In this document: in pieces, positions 8,406 to 17,700 of the stretch | How positions within the stretch are numbered: the stretch's first letter is position 1 | How the letters are laid out: each line of letters begins with the position of its first letter | NCBI RefSeq assembly: GCF_033954835.1 | Contig: NZ_CP121471.1 | Location: 2,970,501 to 3,034,500, forward strand | DNA from: Thiorhodovibrio frisius | Lineage (GTDB): Bacteria; Pseudomonadota; Gammaproteobacteria; Chromatiales; Chromatiaceae | Direction: 5' to 3' | Length of the DNA stretch: 64,000 nucleotides | Program-made: the position numbers and the translations under genes | The notes under the pieces: generated by a model | The model's database searches: none | Told to the model about the DNA's origin: nothing | Seen by the model: only the letters and a program-made list of their open reading frames with translations

Positions 8406-9116
8406 CTAGCCAGCCGGAAGCGGCGCCTCCTGCCCAGACGCCGTCGATCCCTGGCTGAGTTGTTTCGCCCTCCGCCGCTCGGTCCCTTTGTCGATCACCT
8501 TTTTTAGCGCAACCAGCATCCCGAGGCCAATAAAGGCACCGGGTGGCAGAATGGCCAGCAACGCACCCTGGAAGTTATCGCCGAGCGACAGACCAAAGCC
8601 GGCTGCGGCAGGTCCAAGAAGCAGGTCAGCCTGGTGAAACAGCGTGCCCTGCCCCAGCAATTCGCGAATGCCGCCCAGCACCATGAGCACCAGGGTGAAG
8701 CCAAAGCCCATCGCCAGGCCATCGACCAGGGCCTTGTCGAACCGGGCCTTGGACGCGTAGGCCTCGGCGCGGCCGATGATGGCGCAGTTGGTGACAATCA
8801 GCGGGATGAACAGGCCCAGCACCAGGTAGAGTTCGTACAGGTAGGCCTGCATGGTGAGTTCTACTGCGGTCACGAAAGATGCGATGACCAGCACAAAGAC
8901 CGGCAGGCGGACCTCTGGGCGCACCAAATTGCGGATCAGGGAGACGGTGCCGTTCGACAGCACCAGCACAGCCGTCGTCGCCAGGCCCATGCCAAGTCCA
9001 TTGGTGGCCGTGGTGGTGACGGCCAGCAACGGGCAGAGCCCGAGCATGGCGACCAGCGCCTGGTTGTTACTCCACAGGCCGTCGCTGACAAGAGAGCCGT
9101 AGGTCGTGTCCGCCAT
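8406..9116 (-). CDS. rnfE: Rnf electron transport complex subunit E
   Basis: An integral membrane subunit of the ion-translocating ferredoxin:NAD+ oxidoreductase. ATG 9116 is chosen because it overlaps the rnfG stop codon as TGATG and begins the conserved soluble start; an upstream in-frame ATG at 9149 lies inside rnfG. The hydrophobic helices and the [13 protein letters not shown] and [11 protein letters not shown] motifs define the RnfA/RnfE family. It is the last gene of the minus-strand operon and ends about 30 bp from the convergent CheX-like gene. Confidence 0.95.
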   Translation of the reverse strand: MADTTYGSLVSDGLWSNNQALVAMLGLCPLLAVTTTATNGLGMGLATTAVLVLSNGTVSLIRNLVRPEVRLPVFVLVIASFVTAVELTMQAYLYELYLVLGLFIPLIVTNCAIIGRAEAYASKARFDKALVDGLAMGFGFTLVLMVLGGIRELLGQGTLFHQADLLLGPAAAGFGLSLGDNFQGALLAILPPGAFIGLGMLVALKKVIDKGTERRRAKQLSQGSTASGQEAPLPAG

Positions 9117-9928
9117 CAGGAGGCTCCCGCGCCGACCCTGTCGGCCCATGTTGTGGTTGGGCCACCAGTTTGACCAGAAGCTGGACCAATGGCTGGGTGA
9201 TTGGTTGGGTCAGGGGTAGGCGCAGCGGCGGGGGTCGCTTCCCGCTCGGCTCGCGGCGGATCGGTCGCATCCGTAGCCGCCTGGGGCGGCGCTGAGTCTT
9301 CGGTGCCTATGGCCGGCTCGGCATACAACCGCTGCTCCTGCTGGCCCACATAGAGCAGGGTGTCGTAGACCGCCTCGACAATAGAGCGCGGGGTGATGGT
9401 GGCGCCGGTGAATTGATCAAACACCCCGCCATCGCGTTTCACATGCCATTGCTCCGCTGGCGGATTGCCGATGGACTTACCGGTAAACTCCTTGATGATC
9501 CAGTCGGATTTTTTCTCGTCGATTTTGTCGCCTAGGCCGGGAGTTTCGTGATGCTCCAGCACCCGCACGCCGCCCAGGGTACCATCGGGTAGCGCCGAGA
9601 CCAGCAGGCGTATAGGGCCGGCATAGCCGTCCGGCACCACGGGTTGCAAAATGAGCGCGACCGGCTCGGCACCATCGCGCACACGAAAGACTTCCGTCGT
9701 CTCGCCGCCGAGCAGTTCAGGCGCGCTGACTTCGATACGATCAGCCAGCGGATCGTTCTTCAACCGCCCGGAGGGCACGATGGCCTCAAGCTTGTTCAGC
9801 ATGGCGTTGCGCTGATTCTCGGCAATTTGGCCATCGGTCATCGCATGGGTGACGGCGACCAGACCAACACCCGCTACGGAGAAGGCGCCAAGAACGAAGC
9901 CGGCAATCAAAATGGGTGTGGTTTTCAT
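9116..9928 (-). CDS. rnfG: Rnf complex subunit G (covalent FMN)
   Basis: A protein of 270 residues with an N-terminal membrane helix (residues ~5-25) and a periplasmic FMN-binding domain. The flavinylation motif TGAT lies in [11 protein letters not shown]; the Thr is the known site of phosphoester-linked FMN. Beyond the usual domain there is a ~55-residue C-terminal tail rich in Pro, Ala and Thr, likely disordered and probably periplasmic. It is coupled to rnfE by a one-base stop/start overlap. Confidence 0.94.
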   Translation of the reverse strand: MKTTPILIAGFVLGAFSVAGVGLVAVTHAMTDGQIAENQRNAMLNKLEAIVPSGRLKNDPLADRIEVSAPELLGGETTEVFRVRDGAEPVALILQPVVPDGYAGPIRLLVSALPDGTLGGVRVLEHHETPGLGDKIDEKKSDWIIKEFTGKSIGNPPAEQWHVKRDGGVFDQFTGATITPRSIVEAVYDTLLYVGQQEQRLYAEPAIGTEDSAPPQAATDATDPPRAEREATPAAAPTPDPTNHPAIGPASGQTGGPTTTWADRVGAGAS

Positions 9929-9954
9929 CGCGCAATCCTCGCGGAAAAGCTGGT

Positions 9955-11013
9955 TCAGGTTCGACGGCCGTGGCCAAACACCCGCGGCTGGGTATAGTGA
10001 TCAATCGTGGGGGCGGCGATGTTCAGCAGCAAGACACCGAAGGCGATCGCATCCGGGTAGCCGCCCCAGGTGCGGATCACAAAGACCACCACGCCGATCA
10101 GGGCGCCGAACACCAGTTGCCCGCGCTTGGTGGTGGCCGCGCTGACCGGATCGGTGGCGATAAAAAAGGCCCCGAGCATGGCCCCGCCTGTAAACAGATG
10201 GAACCAGGGCGCCGGGAAATGGTTGGGGTCGAACAGCCAGAACAAGCCCGCCATCACCGCCAGACTGCCAAGCAAGCTCACCGGAATATGCCAGCTGATG
10301 ACCCGGATAAAAAGCAGATAAAGCCCACCAAGCAGGAAGCCCAGGCCAACCCATTCCCAACCCTGACCACCGACGAAGCCCCACAGCGGGCTTTGGCTGA
10401 TCTCGCCCATCAGGACGTTCTCATCGAGTCGGGTGCGCAAGTCGTCAAGCGGCGTGGCGGCGCTGATGGCATCCCAGGTGATCTCGGGCGGCAGCGCGCC
10501 GGTAAAGATGAGCCGTGCGGAATCGACAAAGGACAGATGCACCAAATCCTTGGCCTCAAGCAGCGTCGGCACGTCGGCTGGCAGCCAGGAGGTGGTAGCC
10601 ACCGGGTAGGAGATCAGCAGAAACACATAGCCGGCCATGGCGGGGTTAAAGGGGTTGTAGCCGATGCCGCCGTAGAGCTGCTTAACAATAACAATCGCGA
10701 ACAGGATGCCAAGTAGTGTCAGCCACCAGGGCAAGGTCGGCGGCACTGTGATGGCAAACAAAAGCGCGGTGACAATGGCACTGAGATCGCTGATGGCGGG
10801 CAGCGCAGGGCGCCCGCGCGCCTTCATCACCAGTGCCTCGGCACCCACGGCAAAGACGCTGGCCAAGGCCATATTGATGAGTACGCCCCAGCCGAAGAAC
10901 CAGACCATGGCAATAGTGCCTGGGATCAGCGCCAGGCACACCTGAAGCATGACCTGATCGACGCGATAGACGCGCGCGCTGTGGGGCGAGGATGTCAGGG
11001 ACCCGGCCATCAT
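9955..11013 (-). CDS. rnfD: Rnf complex subunit D
   Basis: A polytopic membrane protein of 352 residues from the RnfD/NqrB family, which binds FMN and takes part in ion translocation. GGIGYNPFNPAMAGY is the family signature, and the covalent-FMN Thr is expected in the SAAT segment (WDAISAATPLD). The start overlaps the rnfC stop by four bases (ATGA), and a second ATG follows immediately. The position after rnfC matches the gammaproteobacterial rnfABCDGE order. Confidence 0.95.
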   Translation of the reverse strand: MMAGSLTSSPHSARVYRVDQVMLQVCLALIPGTIAMVWFFGWGVLINMALASVFAVGAEALVMKARGRPALPAISDLSAIVTALLFAITVPPTLPWWLTLLGILFAIVIVKQLYGGIGYNPFNPAMAGYVFLLISYPVATTSWLPADVPTLLEAKDLVHLSFVDSARLIFTGALPPEITWDAISAATPLDDLRTRLDENVLMGEISQSPLWGFVGGQGWEWVGLGFLLGGLYLLFIRVISWHIPVSLLGSLAVMAGLFWLFDPNHFPAPWFHLFTGGAMLGAFFIATDPVSAATTKRGQLVFGALIGVVVFVIRTWGGYPDAIAFGVLLLNIAAPTIDHYTQPRVFGHGRRT

Positions 11014-12725
11014 TTCTCGCTCCCAGCAGTTTCGGTCGTTTGCTTCGCAGGTGCGTTATCCGCTGCCTGTTGCGCCACTTGTTGCTCGGGTTTTTGTCCC
11101 GTTTTTTGCTCGAGTTTTTGTTCGGGTTGAGAAGCAGCCGCCGGAGACGCGGTCTTTTGAGCCCCGCCCACGGCAGCCGACATGCCCGGCACCGCTTTGG
11201 TCTTGGGCGTGATGGCTTCTTTTTTCTTGCGCAGTTTCGCCTTGCGCTCGCGCTCCTGGCGCTCCAGCCTGGCCTCGCGCGCCTCGTGGCGCTGCTTGGC
11301 GCGCTCAGATGCCTGCTTCTCGCGCTCGCGCGCCCAGCTTTCGTTCTTGGCGAAGCGGTAATACTGCACCAGCGGAATATGCGCCGGGCACACATGGGCG
11401 CAGCAGCCGCATTCAATGCAGTCAAACAGGTTGTAATCCTGCACCTTGTCGAGATCTTTTGCCCGCGCGTGCCAGTACATCTGCTGCGGCAGTAGGTTGG
11501 CCGGACAGGCTTGCGCGCACTGACCGCAGCGGATGCAGGGCAGAGCGGGACCAGGGTCTGGTGACTCGGCCGGCGTCAGCGCCAGAATGCAGTTTGTGGC
11601 CTTGGTGATGGGCACCGCATCGCTCTGGAGGTTGACACCCATCATGGGGCCACCCGCGACGAGCTTGGCCAGCTCGCCCGAGTAGCCGCCACTGGCCGCG
11701 ATCAGCTCGGTTGCCAGGGTGCCGACGCGCACGCGAAAGTTGCCCGGTCGCGCAACGCCGCGCCCGGTGACAGTGACATAGCGCTCCACCAGCGGATGAC
11801 CGCGCAACACCGCATCGGCAATAGCGGCAACGGTACCCACGTTCTGGCACACAATGCCGATTTGCGCCGGGATACCGTGCGTGGGCACTTCCTTGCCGGT
11901 CAAGACGCGGATCAGCTGTTTCTCGCCGCCGCTCGGGTAGAGCGTGGGGATGGCTAGCACCTCAAGGTGCGCCTGGGTCTCGGGCTGTTGCTCAGCCACC
12001 GCATGGCGCATGGCCGCGATGGCCTCGGGCTTGTTGTCCTCGATGCCGATCAGGCAGCGCTCGGCGCCGAGCAGATGCAGAATAATGCGCGCGCCCGTGA
12101 CGATATCCGCCGCGCGATCACGCATCAGCATGTCATCGCAAGTGATATACGGTTCGCACTCGACACCGTTCAGCACCAAGGTGTCGATGGGCTGGTCCTT
12201 GCCCGGATTGAGCTTGACACTGGTGGGAAATGACGCGCCGCCAAGCCCGACCGCACCAGCCATGCGAATGCGCGCGCGCAGCGCATCGGCATCAAGCTGA
12301 TGAAAATCTGCCACCGGCTCGGGCAGATCCGGTGCCCAGCGGTCCTCACCGTCAGTGTCGATGATAATGGCGGGGGCCGGCAGACCGGAGGGGTGCGGCA
12401 TGGCGTGCGGCTCAATGGCCACCACTGTGCCTGAGCTGGAGGCATGCACGGGCGCGCTGACATAACCCTGCGGCTCACCGATCATCTGGCCTTTCAAGAC
12501 ATGGTCACCCACCTGCACGCAGGGCCGCGCCGGTGCACCAATATGCTGGGCGAGCGGAATCACGAGGCGCTTAGGCAGTGCCGCCGCGACCACGGAAGCA
12601 TGGTTGGACAGCGCTTTTTCATCAGGCAAGTGCACGCCACCGTGGAACTTCCACAGCTTAGGGGGCTTCCCCAGCTTGGTCGATGGCTTGGCGGCTTGGG
12701 TTGGCGTTTGGATACGTCGGGTCAT
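11010..12725 (-). CDS. rnfC: Rnf complex subunit C (NADH-binding, iron-sulfur)
   Basis: A cytoplasmic peripheral subunit of 571 residues that carries the NAD(H)/FMN site. GAVGLGGASFPT (residues ~157-168) is the Rossmann-like flavin/nucleotide segment. Two [4Fe-4S] motifs, CIRCGQCAQACP (397-408) and CIECGCCAHVCP (436-447), follow. The last ~110 residues are a charged, Arg/Glu/Lys-rich helix followed by an Ala/Gln/Lys-rich tail with repeated EQK-type units, a length-variable extension common in gammaproteobacterial RnfC. Start ATG 12725. Confidence 0.96.
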   Translation of the reverse strand: MTRRIQTPTQAAKPSTKLGKPPKLWKFHGGVHLPDEKALSNHASVVAAALPKRLVIPLAQHIGAPARPCVQVGDHVLKGQMIGEPQGYVSAPVHASSSGTVVAIEPHAMPHPSGLPAPAIIIDTDGEDRWAPDLPEPVADFHQLDADALRARIRMAGAVGLGGASFPTSVKLNPGKDQPIDTLVLNGVECEPYITCDDMLMRDRAADIVTGARIILHLLGAERCLIGIEDNKPEAIAAMRHAVAEQQPETQAHLEVLAIPTLYPSGGEKQLIRVLTGKEVPTHGIPAQIGIVCQNVGTVAAIADAVLRGHPLVERYVTVTGRGVARPGNFRVRVGTLATELIAASGGYSGELAKLVAGGPMMGVNLQSDAVPITKATNCILALTPAESPDPGPALPCIRCGQCAQACPANLLPQQMYWHARAKDLDKVQDYNLFDCIECGCCAHVCPAHIPLVQYYRFAKNESWAREREKQASERAKQRHEAREARLERQERERKAKLRKKKEAITPKTKAVPGMSAAVGGAQKTASPAAASQPEQKLEQKTGQKPEQQVAQQAADNAPAKQTTETAGSEK

Positions 12726-12755
12726 CTTAAAAGGCTATTCAGCATCAGGGGATAC

Positions 12756-13385
12756 TCAGGCCGCTTCGCGCTCGTCAGAACGCTGTTCAGATTGCTGATT
12801 GGCAGCTTGACTGGCGCTTCCGGCAGGCTGCGACAGCCGGGTTGAAGCTGCCATCGCCATGGGTTCAGGATAAGGCCATTTCCAGTTCGACAGATTCTCT
12901 TTCACCGGGACCATATGAATGCACCCGACCGGACAGGTGGGGACGCACAGCTCGCAACTGGTGCACTCACTGGCAATGACCGCATGCAGATGCTTGGCCG
13001 CGCCGACAATGGCATCGACCGGGCAGGATTGCAGGCACTTGGTGCAGCCGATACAGTCCTGCTCGTCGATCACTGCCAACGCCTTGGGCTTGGACACCAC
13101 CTCGCCCAAGGCCACCGGCTCGCGTCCGAGCAGATCGGCCAGCGCCAGCATGGTAGCCTCCCCGCCCGGCGAGCAAAGATGGATGTCAGCCTCGCCGGAA
13201 GCGACCGCCTCGGCATAGGGCCGGCAGCCGGGATAACCGCACTGGCCGCACTGGCTCTGCGGCAGCAGCGCCTCGGCCTGATCGGCGATGGGATCGCCGT
13301 CGATGTGAAAACGAATGGCGGAGTAACCGAGCAGCAGACCGAAAATCACGGCCAGCGCGGCAACGGCTCCGATGGCAACCAGCAT
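12756..13385 (-). CDS. rnfB: Rnf complex subunit B (iron-sulfur)
   Basis: A protein of 209 residues with one N-terminal membrane helix, a four-Cys cluster (CGQCGYPGC... and a later Cys before SPGG; residues ~46-73) and two ferredoxin motifs, [12 protein letters not shown] and [12 protein letters not shown]. It accepts electrons from ferredoxin in the Rnf complex. The C-terminal ~40 residues are Ser/Gln-rich and divergent. It sits between rnfA and rnfC as in other gammaproteobacteria. Confidence 0.95.
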   Translation of the reverse strand: MLVAIGAVAALAVIFGLLLGYSAIRFHIDGDPIADQAEALLPQSQCGQCGYPGCRPYAEAVASGEADIHLCSPGGEATMLALADLLGREPVALGEVVSKPKALAVIDEQDCIGCTKCLQSCPVDAIVGAAKHLHAVIASECTSCELCVPTCPVGCIHMVPVKENLSNWKWPYPEPMAMAASTRLSQPAGSASQAANQQSEQRSDEREAA

Positions 13386-13457
13386 GGTAATTATGTCCCT
13401 CTTCTGACGGTGGTCGGTGGCGCGCCCCTAGGGGCAATTGATTCGGCTAAAGCCACC

Positions 13458-14039
13458 TCAATTCGAAACCAGACCAGCAAAACCCATAAAGGCAAGCGAC
13501 ATCAACCCCGCGGTAATCAGGGCGATGGGGCTGCCCTGAAAAGGCTCGGGCACATCGGCCACCGCGACCCGCTCACGCATCGCGGCAAACAGCGCCAGCA
13601 CCAGTGAGAACCCGACAGCAGCGCCAAAGCCGTAGAGCGTTGCCTCAATAAAGGTACGCTGCTCCTGCAAATTCAGAAGCGCCACGCCAAGCACCGCGCA
13701 GTTGGTCGTGATCAGCGGCAGGAAAATCCCCAGTACTTGATAGAGCACCGGGCTGGTCTTGTGCATGACGGTCTCGGTGAACTGCACCACCACGGCAATC
13801 ACCAGAATAAAGGCGATGGTGCGCAGGTACTCAATGCCCAAGGGTTCCAGCAAAAAGGCGTTGACCATCCAGGAGGTGACCGAGGACAGGGTCAGCACAA
13901 AGGTGGTCGCCAGACCCATGCCGATCGCGGTCTCGAGCTTCTTGGACACCCCCATGAAGGGGCAGAGGCCCAAAAATTTGACCAGAACAAAGTTGTTGAC
14001 CAGCACAGTGCTGACCAGAATGAGCGCGTACTCGGTCAT
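13458..14039 (-). CDS. rnfA: Rnf complex subunit A
   Basis: A highly hydrophobic protein of 193 residues, homologous to RnfE/Nqr[21 protein letters not shown] near the N-terminus and [14 protein letters not shown] in the middle are signature segments with the Cys residues that hold the membrane [2Fe-2S] centre shared with the RnfA/E pair. It is the first gene of the operon; the region upstream (14040-14375) must contain the operon promoter but no clear consensus was seen. Confidence 0.96.
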   Translation of the reverse strand: MTEYALILVSTVLVNNFVLVKFLGLCPFMGVSKKLETAIGMGLATTFVLTLSSVTSWMVNAFLLEPLGIEYLRTIAFILVIAVVVQFTETVMHKTSPVLYQVLGIFLPLITTNCAVLGVALLNLQEQRTFIEATLYGFGAAVGFSLVLALFAAMRERVAVADVPEPFQGSPIALITAGLMSLAFMGFAGLVSN

Positions 14040-14375
14040 TGGGGGCTTAGGTCTAATTGGGTCTGAAAAGCGACTGGAAGAACGATGGAAACTGCGTGAA
14101 CGCCTTGGCTTGGGTGGCGGGCAAGGACATCAGCCCTGGGTGGCGGACAGGCTGCTCGAACGCGCCATCTGCACAATGCTCGGCACCGCAAACGCGGAAG
14201 TCTAGCGATCTTTACCCACGCGGACAACCGCCATCGCTGAAATGGCCTGCACCAAAAACCTCTGAATCCGCAGGGTCATGGTCACTTCCGACCGGGGTCG
14301 GCGCCCCAATGTCCACTCTAACGGCGGCCATGCCTGCCAGATCCCAAACGCCCATCCCAGCAGAGGACCAACCCG
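14040..14375. other. Divergent intergenic region between rnfA and a small membrane gene
   Basis: This stretch of 336 bp separates rnfA (minus) from the 48-codon gene (plus). No convincing gene, -10/-35 pair, sigma-54 element or hairpin terminator was recognised. Short minus-strand frames here look incidental. Confidence 0.5.
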
Positions 14376-14522
14376 ATGGAACTGCACTCCTACGCACAAC
14401 TTGAAATGATTGGCTTCTTTGCCTTTGTTGTCTGGCTGTTTTACTACCAGATCACCTCATCGCGCAAAGCCGCGCGCCAGGCTGAAGAGGAACGACAGGA
14501 ACGCTCAAACGAGTCGGAGTAA
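14376..14522 (+). CDS. Small single-helix membrane protein (48 residues)
   Basis: ATG 14376 is preceded by AGAGGA with 8-base spacing and opens a 48-codon frame to TAA 14520-14522. Residues ~11-27 (MIGFFAFVVWLFYYQIT) form one transmembrane helix. They are followed by a strongly charged amphipathic tail rich in Arg, Glu and Ala. This topology resembles small accessory subunits such as CcoQ, but the identity is not recognised. It is divergent from the rnf operon. The good ribosome site and clean TM-plus-charged-tail layout support a real gene. Confidence 0.6.
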   Translation: MELHSYAQLEMIGFFAFVVWLFYYQITSSRKAARQAEEERQERSNESE

Positions 14523-14693
14523 TGGGCGCGGCCTGTTGCAACAGCCAGCTAAAGACAATGATTGGAGAGAATAAGGCTGCGTAAAGCGCCCGGCCTCTTC
14601 GTTGGCACTGAGCGTCAAGGAATCAGTCCAGCGTCAGAGCCGGGCGTGGCCGTTGTCAGCTATGCCCTGCGGACGACTTTCATTGTTCGGTTA

Positions 14694-16127
14694 TCAGCTG
14701 CCCAGTCGCTTCAGTCGTTCGCCCGCGCGCAGGCGCTGTTCCATGTCCTCGAGCGACACCTGGCCCGTCTCTGGGGTGAAGAAAAACACTAGCCCAATCC
14801 CAAGAAAACAGCAGAAGGAGAAAAAGTAGAACATCACCGACCCACCCAAAGTGTGCAGCACGATCTCGCTGCCCTGAACCACGCTGGCGGCAAAAACCCA
14901 GTTGGCGATGGTGGTAATGCTGATGCCGATCTCGCGCCCGGCAAGCGGAAAAATTTCGGCGCATATGATCCAGACAACAGGCCCGAGCGAGATGGCGAAG
15001 GCGAATACATAGACCAGCACGGCAGCGACCAGCAGCACTTCGCCAGTCTGGCTCAGCGTGCCGCCGGCTTGTTCGTACTGAAAAGCGGCGCCGACGCCGG
15101 CGAGCATGATGGTCATCAGCACTAGCCCTAGGTAAAGAATTGGCTTGCGCCCCCAGCGGTCGACAAAAAACACCGCCAGCAGGGTAGTCAGCATGTTCAC
15201 CAAGCCAACGATAATAGTCGCGACCGCCGCGTTGGAGACGCCGGCATCGTCGAAAATCTCGGTCGAGTAGTAGATCACCGAGTTAATGCCGGAGAACTGC
15301 TGCAAAGCCTGCAAGGCAATACCGAGCAGCAGCACCTTCCAGAAAAATCCGTGGCGAAAGAGCGCGAAGCCCTGACCGCGATCATCGCGCAGATTCGCCT
15401 CGATCTCAGCCACCTCGCCGTCAATTTCCTGGTCGCTCGCACGGATTTTCGTCAACACCGCTCGTGCAGCCGACTGCTTGCCCTTCAGCATCAACCAGCG
15501 CGGACTGCGCGGCAGGGTTAGACCCAGTAGCAGCATGACAATGGCTGGCACGGAAATCACCCCGAGCATCAACCGCCAGCTATCAGGATGATCGCCCGAA
15601 GCACCGCTAATGGTCGCGTTGGAGACGAACACTAGGAAAATGCCGATGGTGATCATCAGCTGATAGAGCGCGATGATTCCGCCGCGCAGATGGGTGGGGG
15701 AAATTTCCGACAGATAGAGCGGCACCACAAAGGCCGCCGTGCCCACAGCCACCCCCAACAGCACGCGACTGGCAAGCAGCACCTCGTAGCTATGCGCCGT
15801 CGCGCCAACCAGGGTACAAGCGGCAAAAGCCATGGCCGCGAAAAGAATGGTCTGTTTGCGGCCAAGCACCCGCGCCACCCAACCAGCGATGAGCGCACCG
15901 ACCGCCGCCGCCCAGGCCAGCACGCCGGAGAAAAAGGCCGCCTGGTCGGTGCTTAGGCCCATCTGCGCCTTGATCAACGGCAAAGAGCCATTGATAAATC
16001 CCTGATCCAACCCAAAAAGCAGTCCGCCGAGCGCGCCGATGAAGGCAAAGAGGGCAATCTTGCGCAGAATGCCCGGCGCTTGACGATAGGCCAGTGCAAC
16101 AGAGACGGTGGCGTGGGGATCGCTCAT
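14694..16127 (-). CDS. MFS sugar transporter (sugar porter family)
   Basis: An inner-membrane protein of 477 residues with twelve hydrophobic segments and sugar-porter signatures: ARVLGRKQ in loop 2-3, PRSPRWLMLKG after helix 6, QQFSGINSVIYYS in helix 7, DRWGRKP in loop 8-9 and TPETG near the C-terminus. It probably imports a hexose or pentose by proton symport. The gene runs with the OprB porin gene upstream (97-bp gap), suggesting a carbohydrate uptake unit. The substrate cannot be read from sequence. Confidence 0.9.
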   Translation of the reverse strand: MSDPHATVSVALAYRQAPGILRKIALFAFIGALGGLLFGLDQGFINGSLPLIKAQMGLSTDQAAFFSGVLAWAAAVGALIAGWVARVLGRKQTILFAAMAFAACTLVGATAHSYEVLLASRVLLGVAVGTAAFVVPLYLSEISPTHLRGGIIALYQLMITIGIFLVFVSNATISGASGDHPDSWRLMLGVISVPAIVMLLLGLTLPRSPRWLMLKGKQSAARAVLTKIRASDQEIDGEVAEIEANLRDDRGQGFALFRHGFFWKVLLLGIALQALQQFSGINSVIYYSTEIFDDAGVSNAAVATIIVGLVNMLTTLLAVFFVDRWGRKPILYLGLVLMTIMLAGVGAAFQYEQAGGTLSQTGEVLLVAAVLVYVFAFAISLGPVVWIICAEIFPLAGREIGISITTIANWVFAASVVQGSEIVLHTLGGSVMFYFFSFCCFLGIGLVFFFTPETGQVSLEDMEQRLRAGERLKRLGS

Positions 16128-16223
16128 GGCATAACTCTCCGGTGGGGCGTGAGCTGGCGCGGCGACGTGCCTGCCTGGCTAGAGTGAAAACTTTGCTCGT
16201 TTAGCAATCGAGTGACAACCTAT

Positions 16224-17564
16224 TCAGAAATCGAGTGAGATTTTGGCTCCAACCAGCCAGGCATTGTCGATGTCGCCGGTGGCACCTGGATCGAGAATGT
16301 ATTGAATATCCGGGGTCAGGGCCAGACCGCGCCCGAGCGCGATGCGGTAATTGAGCTCCAGCGCCGTTTCGGTATGCTGAGTGGCGAGCCCTTGCGCACG
16401 ACGCGCCTTGTTCTGCTCGGCGCTCACCCAGCCGCGGCTGACGGCCAGCCCCAGCGCATCCTGCGCGCGCGACGCGAATGGCCCCTGCCAGACCAGGCCC
16501 AGACTGAACTGCTGGCTCATGAGATTGACCTTGTCCTCCAGACTGAGAATCCAGGTCGCGAAGCCCGAAATGCCGCGCTCGCTGGCAGACTCGCTGGCAG
16601 CCGTTGGTCGCCACAATGTCTGATCGGCCGTCAGCCAGAGCATGGCATTGCCGCGCACGGTCGCCGCCGGGTCGGTGCTGGACAGATCCTGGTAGTCGCC
16701 ATTCATCCAGAAACCGCCGAGCTTGTAGCGGCCGTCCAGTCCCGTGGCGGAATCATGCCGGTACTGGAGCTCCCCGGCCAGCACCACGCCATTGTCGCCA
16801 AAACTCCAATCAGTGCCATGGCGATTGCGCGCAGGAGCGGTTGGATCACCGCCCTTGAGGTCGATGTCCGCGTCATAAAGCCCAAGCTGGAGCGTCCAAC
16901 GCGATTGCTCGGCCCCCAGCCGCGCCCGCAGGCCCCATTGCGCGCTGGGATAGGCGCTGAAGGCAAAGGGATTTTCGAAAAATACCGCCTTGGGGCTGCC
17001 GCAGATCGCGTTGTTGAGAAACTGGCAGTAGAGCGGCGAGCGAAGAAAATCGTCATTGGCGACCAGGCGACCATAGGCCAGATCCAGCTGGTCGTCGAAC
17101 AAGCGGCTGTTGAACTGCACATTGGCGAGCTTGAGCGTCTGCCCGCCATAAAGCTCCTGCACCGGAAATAAATTCCCTCCCTGCGAGGGCGCCACATCCT
17201 CGATCGAAACGCTGTTGCCGTCGCGCTTGGAGACTTTGACCAGCAGACCCGTGTTGGCCACCCCCAGCAGCTTCGCCAGGTCCAGATGCAGCTCGAGCCC
17301 CAGATTGCTCGGCCAGGTGCCACCGATTCTTTCACCGCCAGAGATGTTGCGCATCGGCTCAGCGGTGGCGTTAAAGAACAGCTCCACGCCGGCTTGCTGC
17401 CAGTCGTCACGCAGCCCGTTCCAATTACCGGTCAGGTAACGGCTGACGGGAAAGTCGCTTGCCGCCGAGGAACCGACAGGCGCCAGAACGCCAAGAACCA
17501 AACAGAGGAGGCAGAAAGGCAGCGCACGGATCATCAGCATCACCAGGTTGGCAGTCAGCCTCAA
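16224..17564 (-). CDS. Carbohydrate-selective porin, OprB family
   Basis: A protein of 446 residues with a signal peptide (hydrophobic ALPFCLLCLVLGVLA then SSAAS) and the OprB opening LTGNWNGLRDDWQQAGVEL, followed by a long beta-rich barrel with alternating aromatic residues and a terminal Phe (ISLDF). OprB porins let sugars cross the outer membrane, which pairs this gene with the adjacent MFS sugar porter. An internal Met about 10 codons in could be the true start, but both starts give a signal peptide. Confidence 0.88.
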   Translation of the reverse strand: MRLTANLVMLMIRALPFCLLCLVLGVLAPVGSSAASDFPVSRYLTGNWNGLRDDWQQAGVELFFNATAEPMRNISGGERIGGTWPSNLGLELHLDLAKLLGVANTGLLVKVSKRDGNSVSIEDVAPSQGGNLFPVQELYGGQTLKLANVQFNSRLFDDQLDLAYGRLVANDDFLRSPLYCQFLNNAICGSPKAVFFENPFAFSAYPSAQWGLRARLGAEQSRWTLQLGLYDADIDLKGGDPTAPARNRHGTDWSFGDNGVVLAGELQYRHDSATGLDGRYKLGGFWMNGDYQDLSSTDPAATVRGNAMLWLTADQTLWRPTAASESASERGISGFATWILSLEDKVNLMSQQFSLGLVWQGPFASRAQDALGLAVSRGWVSAEQNKARRAQGLATQHTETALELNYRIALGRGLALTPDIQYILDPGATGDIDNAWLVGAKISLDF

Positions 17565-17700
17565 AGAACCATACTAGAGCGCGGAGCGCTGAGTTCGACA
17601 TCATCGCTCGCGCCGCAACTGCCTTCGCCCGGCACTGGCTTGGTCAGCATCGGAATGTCATCGGGGTGCGCAGGGTGGGCTCGTATGCAAGCGCTCGCCA

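Noticed and set aside
9644-10716. Long plus-strand frames of up to 266 codons opposite rnfG and rnfD
   Set aside because: They lie antisense to conserved Rnf genes in G+C-rich DNA, with Gln/His/Arg-rich products and no family signature.
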